Positions 1 through 9,489 of a stretch of DNA of 64,000 nt are shown piece after piece. The notes beneath the pieces are model-generated. The model saw only the letters and a program-made list of their open reading frames with translations. It searched no databases and was not told the DNA's origin. Each line of letters starts with the position of its first letter. Positions within the stretch are counted from its first letter, which is position 1. The position numbers were made by a program, and so were the translations under genes. Source of the stretch: Rubrivivax gelatinosus IL144 (GTDB lineage: Bacteria > Pseudomonadota > Gammaproteobacteria > Burkholderiales > Burkholderiaceae_C); assembly GCF_000284255.1 (NCBI RefSeq), contig NC_017075.1, positions 1,922,001 to 1,986,000 on the forward strand, given 5' to 3'.

Positions 1-246
1 CGCCGGCGTGCGGAACTGCGGCGGGTAGAAGGCCTGGGTGATGCGCTGCGACAGCGGCGAATCGTCCTCGTCGACGATGGCGATCGTCGCGTGGTGCAGC
101 GGCTCGGGCATCGCGGTGGCCGCGGCGTAGATCGCCACCGTGAAGGTGTAGGCGATCAGCGCCAGCATCATCGGGTCGCGCAGCAGGCTCCAGAACTCCT
201 TGATGCCCAGGCGGTAGACGGTCGCGAACCAGTCTTTGCGCATCAT
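1..246 (-). CDS. ABC-2 type transporter permease, YhhJ-like (partial)
   Basis: Only the first 82 residues are in the window; the rest lies beyond the left edge. The ATG at 246 overlaps the stop of the upstream fused ABC protein (ATGA), so the two are translationally coupled. The visible part has a short cytoplasmic start ([18 protein letters not shown]), one hydrophobic segment (about residues 26-42), then the start of a periplasmic loop ([14 protein letters not shown]), as in ABC-2 permeases of the YhhJ/YhiH/YhiI drug-export type. It is inferred to be the second membrane half of the exporter encoded just upstream. Confidence 0.85.
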   Translation of the reverse strand, partial: MMRKDWFATVYRLGIKEFWSLLRDPMMLALIAYTFTVAIYAAATAMPEPLHHATIAIVDEDDSPLSQRITQAFYPPQFRTPA

Positions 247-2993
247 CTTTCCTGCTTCTTCAGCAACACCAGCGCCAGCCCCAGCACCACCGGCACCGTG
301 AGCGCCAGCGCCCAGTACGACGGCGCCAGGTCCGCCGCGTCCAGCCCCTTGGCGAAGATGCCTCGGCTGATCGTCAGGAAGTGCGTCGCCGGGTAGACGC
401 TGCCGATCACGCAGCCCAGGCCTTCGAGCGAGCTCGTCGGGTGGATCAGGCCGGAGAACTGCACCGCCGGCAGCACGGTGCCGATGATCGTGACGAACAT
501 CGCCGCGACCTGCGTGTTCGTGAAGGTCGAGGCCAGCAGCCCGAAGCCGGTGGCGATGACGACGAACATCAGCGCCGCCAGTGCCAGCGACAGGAAGCTG
601 CCGCTGATCGGCACGCCGAAGACGGCGACCGCCAGCACGCTCATCAGCACGAAGTTCAGCATTGCCAGCAGCACGTAGGGCAGTTGCTTGCCGAGCAGGA
701 ACTCGGCGCGCGTGACCGGCGTGACGTAGAGGTTGACGATCGAGCCCAGCTCCTTCTCGCGCACCACCGACAGCGCCGCCAGCATCGACGGGATCATCAG
801 CAGCAGCAGCGGGATCACCGCCGGCACCATCGCCGGCAGGCTGCGCACGTCGGGGTTGTAGCGATAGCGCAGCTCGATCGAGCTCGGCGCGGCCAGCGTC
901 GCGCCCAGGCGCTCGCGGGCCTGCGTCGCCAGCCACTGCAGGTGCATGGCCTGGACGTAGCCGCGCACGGTCTCGGCGCGTGTCGGCATCGCGCCGTCGA
1001 TCCACACGCCCAGCGTCGGCGTGCGCCCGTGCAGCAGGTCGCGCTCGAAGCCGGGCGGGATCTCCACGGCCAGCGCGATCTCTCCGGCGCGCATGCGCCG
1101 GTCCATGTCGGCATGGCCGGCCAGCGGCGGTTTCTCGATGAAGTAGCGGCTGCCGGCGATCTGCAGCGCGTAGTCGTGGCTGAGCACGGTGTCGTCGCCG
1201 TCGAGCACGGCGAACGGCAGGTCCTCGACGTCCATGCTGATGCCGTAGCCGACGATGAACATCAGGATCGCCGTGCCCAGCAGCGCCAGCGTCGCGCGCA
1301 CCGGGTCGCGGCGCAGCTCCAGCGCCTCGCGCGAGCTGTAGCTCAGGAGCCGGCGCAGGCTGAACCAGGCGTGGCGTCTGGGCGCGGCCGCCGGCACCGG
1401 TGCCGGCGTGGTGGCCGGCTGCGGCGCGGCGGGCGCGGGTGCGGCGGCGGGTGGCGCGGCATCGCCGGCGGCTTCACGCAGCCAGGCGATGAAAGCCTGT
1501 TCCAGCGTCGCCGCGCCGCGGGCTTCGCGCAGCGCCTGCGGCCGGTCGCTGACCAGCACACGGCCGGCGTGCATCAGCGAGATGCGGTCGCAGCGCTCGG
1601 CCTCGTTCATGAAGTGCGTGGAGATGAAGATCGTCACGCGGTCGCGGCGCGCGAGTTCGATCAGCAGCTCCCAGAAGCGGTCGCGCGCGATCGGGTCGAC
1701 GCCCGAGGTCGGCTCGTCGAGGATCAGCAGCTCGGGCCGGTGGACCATCGCCACGGCCAGCGACAGGCGCTGGCGCATGCCCAGCGGCAGCTTCTCGGGC
1801 AGGGTCTCGGCTTCGGCCTGGAGGTCGAAGCGCTCCAGCATCTCGTCGACCCGCGCGCCGATCGCCTCCTCGGGCATCTGGAACAGGCGCGCGTGCAGCA
1901 CCAGGTTCTGGCGCACCGTCAGCTCGCCGTAGAGCGAGAAGGCCTGCGACATGTAGCCGACGCGCCGGCGCGTGCCGATGTCGGCGGCGTCGACCTCGTG
2001 GCCGAAGAGCCAGGCCCGGCCTTCGCTGGCCGGCAGCAGGCCGGTCAGGATCTTCATCGTCGTCGACTTGCCGCAGCCGTTGGAACCGAGGAAGCCGAAG
2101 ATCTCCCCTCGGCGGATAGCGAGGTTCACGTGGTCGACGGCGGTGAAATCGCCGAAGCGCATCGTCAGCCCCTGGGCCTCGATGGCGATGCTGTCGTCGC
2201 CGTCCTCGGCCAGCGGCGGCACCGTGACGGCACGGTGGCCGCGGCGGCGCTCCTCGGGCAGCAGGGCGATGAACGCCTGTTCCAGCGCCGCGGCGCCGGT
2301 GCGCGTGCGCAGCTCGGCCGGCGTGCCGGTGGCCAGCACGCGGCCGCCGTCCATCGCCACCAGCCAGTCGAAACGTTCGGCCTCCTCCATGTAGGCGGTG
2401 GCGACGACGACGCTCATCTGCGGCCGGTCGACACGCAGCGAGTCGATCAGGTCCCAGAACTGCGAGCGCGACAGCGGGTCGACGCCGGTCGTCGGCTCGT
2501 CGAGGATCAGCAGGTCCGGGTCGTGGATCAGCGCGCAGCACAGCGCCAGCTTCTGCTTCATGCCGCCGGAGAGCTTGCCCGCCGGGCGGTCGAGGAAGGG
2601 CGAGAGGCCGGTGGCCGCGGTCAGCGAATCGATGCGGCGGCGGCGCTCGTCGGCGCCGTGGCCGAAGAGGCGGCCGAAGAACTGCAGGTTCTCCTCGACC
2701 GACAGCGTCGGGTAGAGGTTGCGGCCCAGGCCCTGCGGCATGTAGGCGATGCGCGGGCAGGCGGCGCTGCGGTGCGCGGCGTCGGCCATGTCGCCGCCCA
2801 GCACCTCGAGCCGGCCCTGCTGCAGCGCACGCGCGCCGGCCACCAGCGACAGCAGGCTGGACTTGCCGACGCCGTCGGGCCCGATCAGCCCGACCATGCA
2901 GCCCGCGGGCAGCGCCACCGACACCTCGGCCAGCGCCTGCACCGCGCCGTAGGCCAGCGTCAGGCCCTCGGCGCGAACGACCGGCTCGGTCAC
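243..2993 (-). CDS. rbbA: Fused ABC transporter: two ATPase domains plus ABC-2 permease (RbbA/YhiH type)
   Basis: 916 residues from a GTG at 2993 that overlaps the adaptor stop (GTGA). The order is ATPase 1 ([30 protein letters not shown]), ATPase 2 ([30 protein letters not shown]), a Pro/Ala-rich linker, then an ABC-2 membrane domain with a large periplasmic loop and five or six C-terminal segments. Length and order match E. coli RbbA/YhiH (about 911 residues). The second signature, LPLGM instead of LSGGM, is off-consensus, which I recall as normal for the second half of this family. It should power export together with the HlyD adaptor and the outer-membrane factor encoded upstream. A ribosome-associated role is described for E. 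coli RbbA, but the context here favours transport. Confidence 0.9.
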   Translation of the reverse strand: MTEPVVRAEGLTLAYGAVQALAEVSVALPAGCMVGLIGPDGVGKSSLLSLVAGARALQQGRLEVLGGDMADAAHRSAACPRIAYMPQGLGRNLYPTLSVEENLQFFGRLFGHGADERRRRIDSLTAATGLSPFLDRPAGKLSGGMKQKLALCCALIHDPDLLILDEPTTGVDPLSRSQFWDLIDSLRVDRPQMSVVVATAYMEEAERFDWLVAMDGGRVLATGTPAELRTRTGAAALEQAFIALLPEERRRGHRAVTVPPLAEDGDDSIAIEAQGLTMRFGDFTAVDHVNLAIRRGEIFGFLGSNGCGKSTTMKILTGLLPASEGRAWLFGHEVDAADIGTRRRVGYMSQAFSLYGELTVRQNLVLHARLFQMPEEAIGARVDEMLERFDLQAEAETLPEKLPLGMRQRLSLAVAMVHRPELLILDEPTSGVDPIARDRFWELLIELARRDRVTIFISTHFMNEAERCDRISLMHAGRVLVSDRPQALREARGAATLEQAFIAWLREAAGDAAPPAAAPAPAAPQPATTPAPVPAAAPRRHAWFSLRRLLSYSSREALELRRDPVRATLALLGTAILMFIVGYGISMDVEDLPFAVLDGDDTVLSHDYALQIAGSRYFIEKPPLAGHADMDRRMRAGEIALAVEIPPGFERDLLHGRTPTLGVWIDGAMPTRAETVRGYVQAMHLQWLATQARERLGATLAAPSSIELRYRYNPDVRSLPAMVPAVIPLLLLMIPSMLAALSVVREKELGSIVNLYVTPVTRAEFLLGKQLPYVLLAMLNFVLMSVLAVAVFGVPISGSFLSLALAALMFVVIATGFGLLASTFTNTQVAAMFVTIIGTVLPAVQFSGLIHPTSSLEGLGCVIGSVYPATHFLTISRGIFAKGLDAADLAPSYWALALTVPVVLGLALVLLKKQER

Positions 2994-4060
2994 GGCTTGA
3001 CCTTCGTCGCCAGACGTTCCGGCCAGGGCTGGGCCGGGTCGGTGCGCACCCAGGCGACGCCGGGCAGGCCGGTCTTGACCTGGTCGCGGTAGCGCTGCAG
3101 CAGCTCGGGCGCGATGCGCGCCTTCACGCGGAACATCATCTTCTGGCGCTCGCTCGCCGTTTCCACCGTCTTCGGCGTGAACTGCGCGGTGCTGGCGACG
3201 AAGCTCACCTGCGCCGGGATCACGACGCCGGGCGCGGCGTCGAGCAGCAGGCGCACCTCGGAGCCCAGCGCCAGCCGGCCGGCGGCGGCCTCGGGAACGA
3301 AGAAGGTCATGTAGACGTCGGCCAGGTCGACGAGGTTGAGCACCTTGCCGCCGGCGCCCACCACCTCGCCGGGCTGGGCGACGAGAAACTGCACGCGGCC
3401 GGCGCGCGGCGCGACGAGCACCGTGTCGTCGAGCTCGGAGCGGATGCGCGCCACCGTGGCACGCGCCGCCTCGACGGTGGCCAGGGCGCCGTCGACCTGG
3501 GTGCGCGCGGCCGAGGCCGCGGCCTCGGCGGCGGCGACCTGCGCGCGCGCGGCGACCAGCGCCGCCTGCACGCCGCGCACGCGGGCGTTGTCGTCGTCGA
3601 CTTCCTGCGCCGACGAGGCGCCTTCGGCCTGCAGCGAGGCCGAACGTTCGCGCCGGCGCGTCGCCGCGTCGAGCTCGCTCTCGCGCTGCGCCACCTGGGC
3701 CTCGGCGGCGCGGCGGTCGGCCTCGCGCACCGCGACCTGGGCGCGTGCGCTGGCCACCGTGCTCTCGGCCTGCGCCAGCCGGGCCTTGGCTTCGTCGTGC
3801 TGGGCCTGCAGCGAGCTGGTCTGCATCGTCGCAAGCGGCTGGCCGGCGCGCACGAAGTCGCCTTCGGCGACGCTGATCCTCTCGACCCGGCCGGCCATCT
3901 TGGCTGCAACGTCGATCTCGGTGGCTTCGAGACGGCCGTTGCCGGACACGAGGCCGGGCTCGTCGCCCGAGCCGCGCGCCCTCAGCGCCAGGAAGGCGAC
4001 CGCGGCCACCACCGCGGCCAGCACGATCCAGGTCGAGTACTTGCGGAGTGCTGCGTTCAT
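2990..4060 (-). CDS. HlyD-family membrane fusion protein (YhiI-like)
   Basis: 356 residues. The ATG at 4060 overlaps the stop of the outer-membrane factor gene (ATGA). There is an N-terminal membrane anchor (about residues 10-28), a lipoyl-like half ([18 protein letters not shown]), a long Ala/Arg/Glu-rich coiled-coil hairpin (about residues 75-210) and a beta-barrel tail. It is the periplasmic adaptor linking the inner-membrane ABC exporter to the TolC-like channel. The four genes run outer-membrane factor - adaptor - ATPase - permease with 4-bp overlaps, so they are one operon, probably under the divergent TetR regulator. Confidence 0.9.
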   Translation of the reverse strand: MNAALRKYSTWIVLAAVVAAVAFLALRARGSGDEPGLVSGNGRLEATEIDVAAKMAGRVERISVAEGDFVRAGQPLATMQTSSLQAQHDEAKARLAQAESTVASARAQVAVREADRRAAEAQVAQRESELDAATRRRERSASLQAEGASSAQEVDDDNARVRGVQAALVAARAQVAAAEAAASAARTQVDGALATVEAARATVARIRSELDDTVLVAPRAGRVQFLVAQPGEVVGAGGKVLNLVDLADVYMTFFVPEAAAGRLALGSEVRLLLDAAPGVVIPAQVSFVASTAQFTPKTVETASERQKMMFRVKARIAPELLQRYRDQVKTGLPGVAWVRTDPAQPWPERLATKVKP

Positions 4061-5514
4061 GGCGTGACGTGATCCGGTTCGGAAGAGGAAGAGACGGTGG
4101 TGCCGCCGCCCAGGGCGGCGAAGAGCGCGACGCGGGCGGCGAGCGCGCCGCGCCGGGCCTGCACCTCGGCCTGCTGCGCGGCCAGCAGGTCGCGTTCGGC
4201 GTCGAGCACGTCGAGGAAGCTCGACGAGCCGGTGTCCCAGCGCAGCCGCGCCAGCCGGGCGCGCTCGCGCTGCGCGGCCAGCGCATCGCCGGCGATGACG
4301 ACCTGTTCGTCGACCCAGTGCCTGGCCGACAGCGCGTCGGCGACGTCGCGGAACGCGGCCTGCACGCTCTTCTCGTACTGGGCGACGGCGATGTCGCGCC
4401 GCGCCTCGGCGAGGTCGAGGTTGCGGGCCCGCAGGCCCCAGTCCCACAGCGGCAGCGAGATCGACGGCGTGAACAGCCACTGCCGGCTGCCCGACTCGAA
4501 CAGCCCCGACAGCTCGGCGCTGGCGCTGCCCCACTGGCCGGTCAGCGTGACCTGCGGGAAGAAGGCGGCCCGCGCCGCGGCGACGCTGGCACGGCTGGCG
4601 CGCAGCTGGGCCTCGGCGGCGACGAGGTCGGGCCGGCGTTCGAGCAGCGTCGCCGGCAGCCCCGGCGCCAGCGGCGCGAGCGCGGCCAGCGCCTCCAGCC
4701 GCGGCAGCGGCTCGGGCAGCAGCGGGCGCGCGCCGGCCAGCAGCGCCAGCGCCTCGACCTGGGCGGCGCGTTCGCGCTCCAGCGTCGCCACCAGCGACTG
4801 CGCCTGCGTCAGCAGCGTGCGCACCTGCAGCAGCGTCAGCTTCGAGCTCGAGCCGACCTCGACGCGGCGGCTGGTGATGCGCAGGCTCTCGCTGCGGCTG
4901 GCCACCGTCTCGCGCGCCAGCGCCAGGCGTTCGTCGAGTTCGCAGAGGCTGAAGTAGCCGTCGGCGACCTGGGCGACGAGCTGCAGCTCGATGGCGCGGC
5001 GTGCAGCCTCGCTGGCCAGCCAGCGCTCGCGCGCGCTGTCCGACAGCGCACGCAAACGGCCGAAGAGGTCGAGCTCCCAGCTCGAGAAGCCGAGGCCCGC
5101 GGTCTGCGCGCCGGCCGTCTGGGCCTGGCGCGTGAGGCTCAGGTCGGCCGGCGCGTGGTAGCGGATGCCGCGCGCCTGCGCGCCGATCGTCGGGCCTTCC
5201 TCCGCCCGCTGCAGGCCGTAGCCGGCAGCGGCTTCGTCGACACGCCGGGCGGCGATGCGCAGGTCGCGGTTGTTCGCCAGGGCCTGGGCGATCAGCGCCT
5301 GCAGGCCGGGTTCGGCGAAGTACTCGTGCCAGCCCGGCACGGTGGCGCCGGCGTCGGCGGCGCGGATGACCGCCGGCGGGGCGGCGGGCGGGACTGGCGC
5401 CGCGCCGCGGTCGGGCGGGGCGGCGCAGCCGGAGGCCAGGGCCGCGATTGCCAGCATCGCCAGGCGATGTCCAGGCACGCGGCGGGAGACGGCATCCGCC
5501 AGGGTTCGGATCAT
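4057..5514 (-). CDS. Outer-membrane efflux lipoprotein (TolC/NodT type)
   Basis: 485 residues from the ATG at 5514 (MIRTLADAV), chosen because it puts a signal peptide with a lipobox ([11 protein letters not shown], Cys about residue 29) at the N terminus; the frame stays open further upstream but would run through the operator. Two repeated outer-membrane-efflux halves with long helices follow (for example [19 protein letters not shown]), as in OprM/NodT proteins. It provides the outer-membrane duct of the tripartite ABC exporter encoded downstream and is the first gene of that operon, divergent from tetR. Confidence 0.9.
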   Translation of the reverse strand: MIRTLADAVSRRVPGHRLAMLAIAALASGCAAPPDRGAAPVPPAAPPAVIRAADAGATVPGWHEYFAEPGLQALIAQALANNRDLRIAARRVDEAAAGYGLQRAEEGPTIGAQARGIRYHAPADLSLTRQAQTAGAQTAGLGFSSWELDLFGRLRALSDSARERWLASEAARRAIELQLVAQVADGYFSLCELDERLALARETVASRSESLRITSRRVEVGSSSKLTLLQVRTLLTQAQSLVATLERERAAQVEALALLAGARPLLPEPLPRLEALAALAPLAPGLPATLLERRPDLVAAEAQLRASRASVAAARAAFFPQVTLTGQWGSASAELSGLFESGSRQWLFTPSISLPLWDWGLRARNLDLAEARRDIAVAQYEKSVQAAFRDVADALSARHWVDEQVVIAGDALAAQRERARLARLRWDTGSSSFLDVLDAERDLLAAQQAEVQARRGALAARVALFAALGGGTTVSSSSEPDHVTP

Positions 5515-5538
5515 GCGTAGTCCTTCCTTGGAGTCGAT

Positions 5539-5562
5539 ACTAACGACCGATCGGTCGTTAGT
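5539..5562. promoter_or_regulatory. Perfect 24-bp palindrome, probable TetR operator
   Basis: The half-site actaacgaccga is followed immediately by its exact reverse complement tcggtcgttagt. It lies between the divergent efflux operon (start 5514) and the tetR gene (start 5597), close enough to both to overlap their promoters. TetR-family repressors typically bind palindromes in this position, so it is the likely operator for autoregulation and for repression of the exporter. Confidence 0.85.
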
Positions 5563-5596
5563 GAACCCTTTCCGTAGTGGAGGGATAACATTGCGC

Positions 5597-6241
5597 ATGG
5601 ACTCCGTTTCGGCCCCTGCCGGTGCGCCGCGCCGCCGGCTGTCGCCCGCGGTGCGCATGCAGCAGATCCTCGACGCCGCGCTCGTCGAGTTCTGCGAGCG
5701 CGGCTACGTCGACACGCGCATGGACGACATCGCGCGCCGCGCCGGCCTTTCCAAAGGCGGGCTGTACGCGCATTTCGACAGCAAGGACGCGGTGTTCGAG
5801 GCGCTGCTGCGGCGCTCGCTGGCGCCGCCCTCGCTCGAAGGCATGCCCGAACCCGACCCGAGCGTGCCGCCGCGCGAGTTCGCCGCCTGGCTGGTCGACC
5901 GTCTTTACGCGCAGTTCACCAACCCGGCGGGCCTGCGCGTGCTGTGGCTGATGATCGCCGAGCGCGAACGTGTCGGTCACCTGCTGGAGCTGTGGGACTG
6001 CCAGGTGATCGGCCCCTACGAGGCGGTGCTGCAGCGGGCGCTGGCCGCGCGCGAGGCGGCCGGCGCGCGGCCCAGCGTGCTGTCGCGTGCGCCGTGGCTG
6101 GCCTTGTCGCCGCTGATCCACGCGACGATGCGCGAGCTCGTCATCCGGGCGCCGGGCGCGGCCGAGATGGCCCAGTGGCGCCAGGCGCACGAAGACCTGC
6201 TGGTCGAACTGCTGGACCCGGCGTCGCGCCTGCCGGGCTGA
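5597..6241 (+). CDS. TetR/AcrR-family transcriptional regulator
   Basis: 214 residues from the ATG at 5597. The N-terminal HTH is clear (ILDAALVEFCERGYVDTRMDDIARRAGLSKGGLYAHF), followed by a larger all-helical ligand-binding part. It is divergent from the efflux operon with a 24-bp palindrome in the 82-bp gap, so it most likely represses the exporter and itself and is released by an exported compound. The ligand cannot be told from sequence. Confidence 0.93.
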   Translation: MDSVSAPAGAPRRRLSPAVRMQQILDAALVEFCERGYVDTRMDDIARRAGLSKGGLYAHFDSKDAVFEALLRRSLAPPSLEGMPEPDPSVPPREFAAWLVDRLYAQFTNPAGLRVLWLMIAERERVGHLLELWDCQVIGPYEAVLQRALAAREAAGARPSVLSRAPWLALSPLIHATMRELVIRAPGAAEMAQWRQAHEDLLVELLDPASRLPG

Positions 6242-6280
6242 AGCCGCCGGCGCCCGGCGGGGCCGTTATGCTCCGCCGCC

Positions 6281-7696
6281 ATGCTCGAACCGCTGCCGCT
6301 GGACGTCGCCACGACCTGGGTGCTGGTCGGCCTGGTGCATCTGGCGCTGGGCATGGCGGTCTGGAACGTGCTGACCGGGCGCCACGACCGCCGCAGCACG
6401 CTGCTGTGGTGCTCGGGCTCGGCGATGGCCGGCGTGATGATGCTGGTCTACGCCGCGCGCTCGACGCTGCCGCATCTGCCGATGATCGTGCTGGCCAACG
6501 TCTTCGGCTACGCCGGATTCGCGTTGCGCTGGTCGGCCCTGCGCCGCGAGCGCGGCGTGCCCAACCCGTGGCTGCGCGTGCTGCTGCTGGTCGTCGTGGC
6601 CTGCATCACGGTGCCGGTGCTCGACGCGATCGACGAACGTGTGCGCCTGCTGGGCAGCCTGACGATGAACATGATCGCCTCGCTGGCGCTGTGCCACGAG
6701 GCGCATGCGCTGGGCCGCGACCGCATCAGCCGCAGCGCCGGCATGGTGAGCTGGAGCTACGGCATCGTCGCGCTGGCGCTGTTCGCGCGCCTGGTGGTCG
6801 TGTTCGCGAGCTGGGCCGCGCTCCCCGGCGCGATCACGATGTCCTTCGACACCGAACTGCTGCTGCTGGCCTGGATGCTGGCCTCGCTGTGGGGCAACCT
6901 GGGTTACGTCGGCTTCGCGATCGAGATGACCGAACGCCGCGCGCGGCTGCGTGGCGCGCAGCTCGCCGACGCCACCGAGCGCCGCGAGCAGGCCGAGCAG
7001 CAGGCGCAGGCGCTGCGGGCGCTGTCCGACGAGCGCCACGAGCTGCTGCGCGTGATCTCGCACGAGGTGCGCCAGCCGCTACACAACGCCCAGGCGGTGC
7101 TGCAGGGGGCCGCCGACGCGCTGCAGGACGCCGCCGCCCAGCCCGGCCTGGACCGCGCGCGGGCGGTCCTGCGCGAGATCACGCGCTCGCTGGACAACAC
7201 GCTGGCGGTGTCGACGCGGCTGATCGAGGAGCGCGCGCCGCCGCTGCGCGACACCGACCTGGAGATGCTGATCGAGCTCGTGCTCGGCGACCTGCCGGCC
7301 GAGGGCCGCTCACGGGTGCGCGTGCGCCGCGACAGCGCCGTGCGCACCGCGGCGATGGACGTCGGCCTGATGCGCCTGGCGCTGCGCAACCTGCTGAGCA
7401 ACGCGCTTGCCTACGCGACGCCGGGCAGCCCGGTGACGCTGAGCGTCAGCGACAGCGAGGAGCCGCTGGCGCTGGTCTTCGAGGTCGCCGACGAAGGGCC
7501 GGGCATCCCGCCGGGCCTGCTGCCGCGGCTGTTCGAGCGCGGCGTGCGCGGCCGCCACGACGTGCACGGCCAGGGGCTGGGGCTGTTCATCGTGCGCCGC
7601 GCGCTGCAGATGCAGGGCGGCACGGCCGAGGTGCGCAGCGGCGCCGGCGGCAGCGTCTTCACGCTGACCGTGCCGCAGGGGCAGGAGACGGGCTGA
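6281..7696 (+). CDS. Membrane sensor histidine kinase
   Basis: 471 residues. The first about 215 residues form a 6-7 segment hydrophobic domain with no extracellular sensor, then a coiled coil (ERREQAEQQAQALRALSDER), a HisKA box with the phospho-acceptor His261 (SHEVRQPLHN) and an HATPase_c domain (LRNLLSNALAYA, DEGPGIPPGL, GQGLGLFIV). The DHp motif HEVRQPL is the HExRQPL type rather than HExRTPL. The gene converges on the response-regulator gene 13 bp away, so the two very likely form a pair although they cannot share an mRNA. Confidence 0.92.
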   Translation: MLEPLPLDVATTWVLVGLVHLALGMAVWNVLTGRHDRRSTLLWCSGSAMAGVMMLVYAARSTLPHLPMIVLANVFGYAGFALRWSALRRERGVPNPWLRVLLLVVVACITVPVLDAIDERVRLLGSLTMNMIASLALCHEAHALGRDRISRSAGMVSWSYGIVALALFARLVVVFASWAALPGAITMSFDTELLLLAWMLASLWGNLGYVGFAIEMTERRARLRGAQLADATERREQAEQQAQALRALSDERHELLRVISHEVRQPLHNAQAVLQGAADALQDAAAQPGLDRARAVLREITRSLDNTLAVSTRLIEERAPPLRDTDLEMLIELVLGDLPAEGRSRVRVRRDSAVRTAAMDVGLMRLALRNLLSNALAYATPGSPVTLSVSDSEEPLALVFEVADEGPGIPPGLLPRLFERGVRGRHDVHGQGLGLFIVRRALQMQGGTAEVRSGAGGSVFTLTVPQGQETG

Positions 7697-7709
7697 GCGC
7701 GCGCCGCGC

Positions 7710-8396
7710 TCAGAGCGACTTCAGCGGCGCGCGGAAGACGTAGCCGACACGCGGCTCGGACTGCAGCGGCACGAGGCTGGTCGAGGCCTTCTCGATGCGC
7801 CGGCGCAGGCGGTAGATCGTCGCGTGCAGCGTGTTGTCCAGCGTGCTGGTGTTGTCGCGGCCCAGGCGCTGGATCAGCGTGTCGCGCGTGACGACGCCGC
7901 CCTCGGCTTCGAGGAAGCAGCGCAGCACGGCGATGTCGGTGTCGCTCAAGTCGACCTTGGCGCCGTCGGGCGCCTGCAGTTGCGCCGCGCGCAGGTCGAC
8001 GACCCAGCTCTGATCGCGCTGGCCGCGCATCACCGCGCGGCGCTGCAGCGCGCGGATGACCAGCAGGATCTGCTCCATCGAGACCGGCTTCTCGAGGTAC
8101 ATGTCGGCGCCGGCGTCGACCACCGAGGCGAAGGTCGAGGCGCCGACCTTGCCCGAGACCACCAGCACGCCGGCGTCGGTGCGCCGGCGCAGGATGCGGA
8201 TCAGCTCGTCGCCGAAGACCCCGGGCAGCATCAGGTCGACGACGTAGAAGTCCCAGCCGAACGGTGATTCGCTGGCCAGCAGGTCGTTGCTGTCGCCGAA
8301 GACCCTCACCTCGACACCCTGGTCGCGCAGGAACGCGGCGAAGCTGTCGGTGAAATCGACGTCGTCGTCGATCAGGGCGATCGTCTTGGGAAGCAT
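7710..8396 (-). CDS. Two-component response regulator, OmpR-like
   Basis: 228 residues from the ATG at 8396 (MLPKTIALIDDD). The receiver domain has the acidic pocket D10-D12, the phospho-acceptor D54 (VVDLMLPG) and a Lys in EKP. The C-terminal winged helix (SDTDIAVLRCFLEAEGG, then TIYRLRRRIE and RVGYVF) is OmpR/PhoB type. It is probably the partner of the kinase encoded convergently at 6281-7696. The target genes are unknown. Confidence 0.9.
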   Translation of the reverse strand: MLPKTIALIDDDVDFTDSFAAFLRDQGVEVRVFGDSNDLLASESPFGWDFYVVDLMLPGVFGDELIRILRRRTDAGVLVVSGKVGASTFASVVDAGADMYLEKPVSMEQILLVIRALQRRAVMRGQRDQSWVVDLRAAQLQAPDGAKVDLSDTDIAVLRCFLEAEGGVVTRDTLIQRLGRDNTSTLDNTLHATIYRLRRRIEKASTSLVPLQSEPRVGYVFRAPLKSL

Positions 8397-8481
8397 GGTC
8401 TGGTGGCGAGAGCCGGATGTGATCCCCGGCAAGTCTAGTGCCCGGGCCAGAAAATACACCTAGGACTAGGGATTGCCAGTA

Positions 8482-9489
8482 TCACTCCACGTTACGGTGG
8501 TACTCCGTGACGCGTTCGACTTCGTTGCGCGAGCCGAGCATCACCGACACGCGCTCGTGCAGCTTGGCCGGCACGACGTCGAGGATGCGTTCGCGGCCGT
8601 TGGTCGCCGCGCCGCCGGCCTGCTCGACGAGGAAGGCCATCGGGTTGGCCTCGTAGAGCAGGCGCAGCTTGCCCGGCTTGTCGGGCTCGCGCTCGTCCCA
8701 GGGGTACATGAAGATGCCGCCGCGCATCAGGATGCGGTGCACGTCGGTGACCATGCTCGCCACCCAGCGCATGTTGAAGTCCTTGCCGCGCGGGCCGGTC
8801 TTGCCGGCCAGGCATTCGTCGACGTAGCGGCGCATCGGCGGCGCCCAGTGGCGCATGTTGGACATGTTGATCGCGAACTCCTTCGTGTCCTCGGGAATGC
8901 GGATCTCCGGCTGGGTCAGCACCCAGGAGCCGGTCTCGCGGTCCAGCGTGAAGGCGACGACGCCGTTGCCCACCGTCAGCACCAGCATGGTCTGCGGGCC
9001 GTAGATGCAGTAGCCGGCCGCCGCCTGGTGCTTGCCGGGCTGCAGGAAATCGTCCTCGCTGACGCCACGCGTGTGGCCCACCTTGCGCAGCACGCTGAAG
9101 ATCGTGCCGATCGAGACGTTGACGTCGATGTTGCTCGAGCCGTCCAGCGGGTCGAACAGCAGCATGTACTCGCCCTGCGGGTAGCGGTTGGGCACGACGT
9201 GGATCGAGTCCATCTCCTCGCTGGCCATCGCCGCGAGGTGGCCGCCCCACTCGTTGGCCTCGATCAGCACCTCGTTGCTGATGATGTCCAGCTTCTTCTG
9301 CACCTCGCCCTGCACGTTCTCGCTGCCGGCGGTGCCGAGCACGTCGCCCAGCGCGCCCTTGTTGACGGCGATGGCGATGCGCTTGCAGGCGCGCGCGACG
9401 ACCTCGATCAGCAGGCGCAGCTGCGCCGGGATCATGCCGTGCTCGCGCTGCTGCTCGACGAGATACTGGGTCAGGCTGACGCGTCTCAT
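8482..9489 (-). CDS. fbp: Fructose-1,6-bisphosphatase class I
   Basis: 335 residues. Converts fructose-1,6-bisphosphate to fructose-6-phosphate in gluconeogenesis (and in the Calvin cycle where present). The metal and substrate motifs are present: [21 protein letters not shown], and the C-terminal [17 protein letters not shown]. The ATG at 9489 overlaps the pepN stop (ATGA), so expression is coupled to the prfB-HAD-pepN run. Length agrees with the type I family (about 330). Confidence 0.97.
   Translation of the reverse strand: MRRVSLTQYLVEQQREHGMIPAQLRLLIEVVARACKRIAIAVNKGALGDVLGTAGSENVQGEVQKKLDIISNEVLIEANEWGGHLAAMASEEMDSIHVVPNRYPQGEYMLLFDPLDGSSNIDVNVSIGTIFSVLRKVGHTRGVSEDDFLQPGKHQAAAGYCIYGPQTMLVLTVGNGVVAFTLDRETGSWVLTQPEIRIPEDTKEFAINMSNMRHWAPPMRRYVDECLAGKTGPRGKDFNMRWVASMVTDVHRILMRGGIFMYPWDEREPDKPGKLRLLYEANPMAFLVEQAGGAATNGRERILDVVPAKLHERVSVMLGSRNEVERVTEYHRNVE

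Noticed and set aside
381..3092. Long plus-strand reading frame of about 900 codons opposite the efflux operon
   Set aside because: Its translation is rich in Arg, His, Gln and Ala without any fold; it is the shadow that GC-rich genes leave on the opposite strand. The minus-strand ABC genes have clear motifs.
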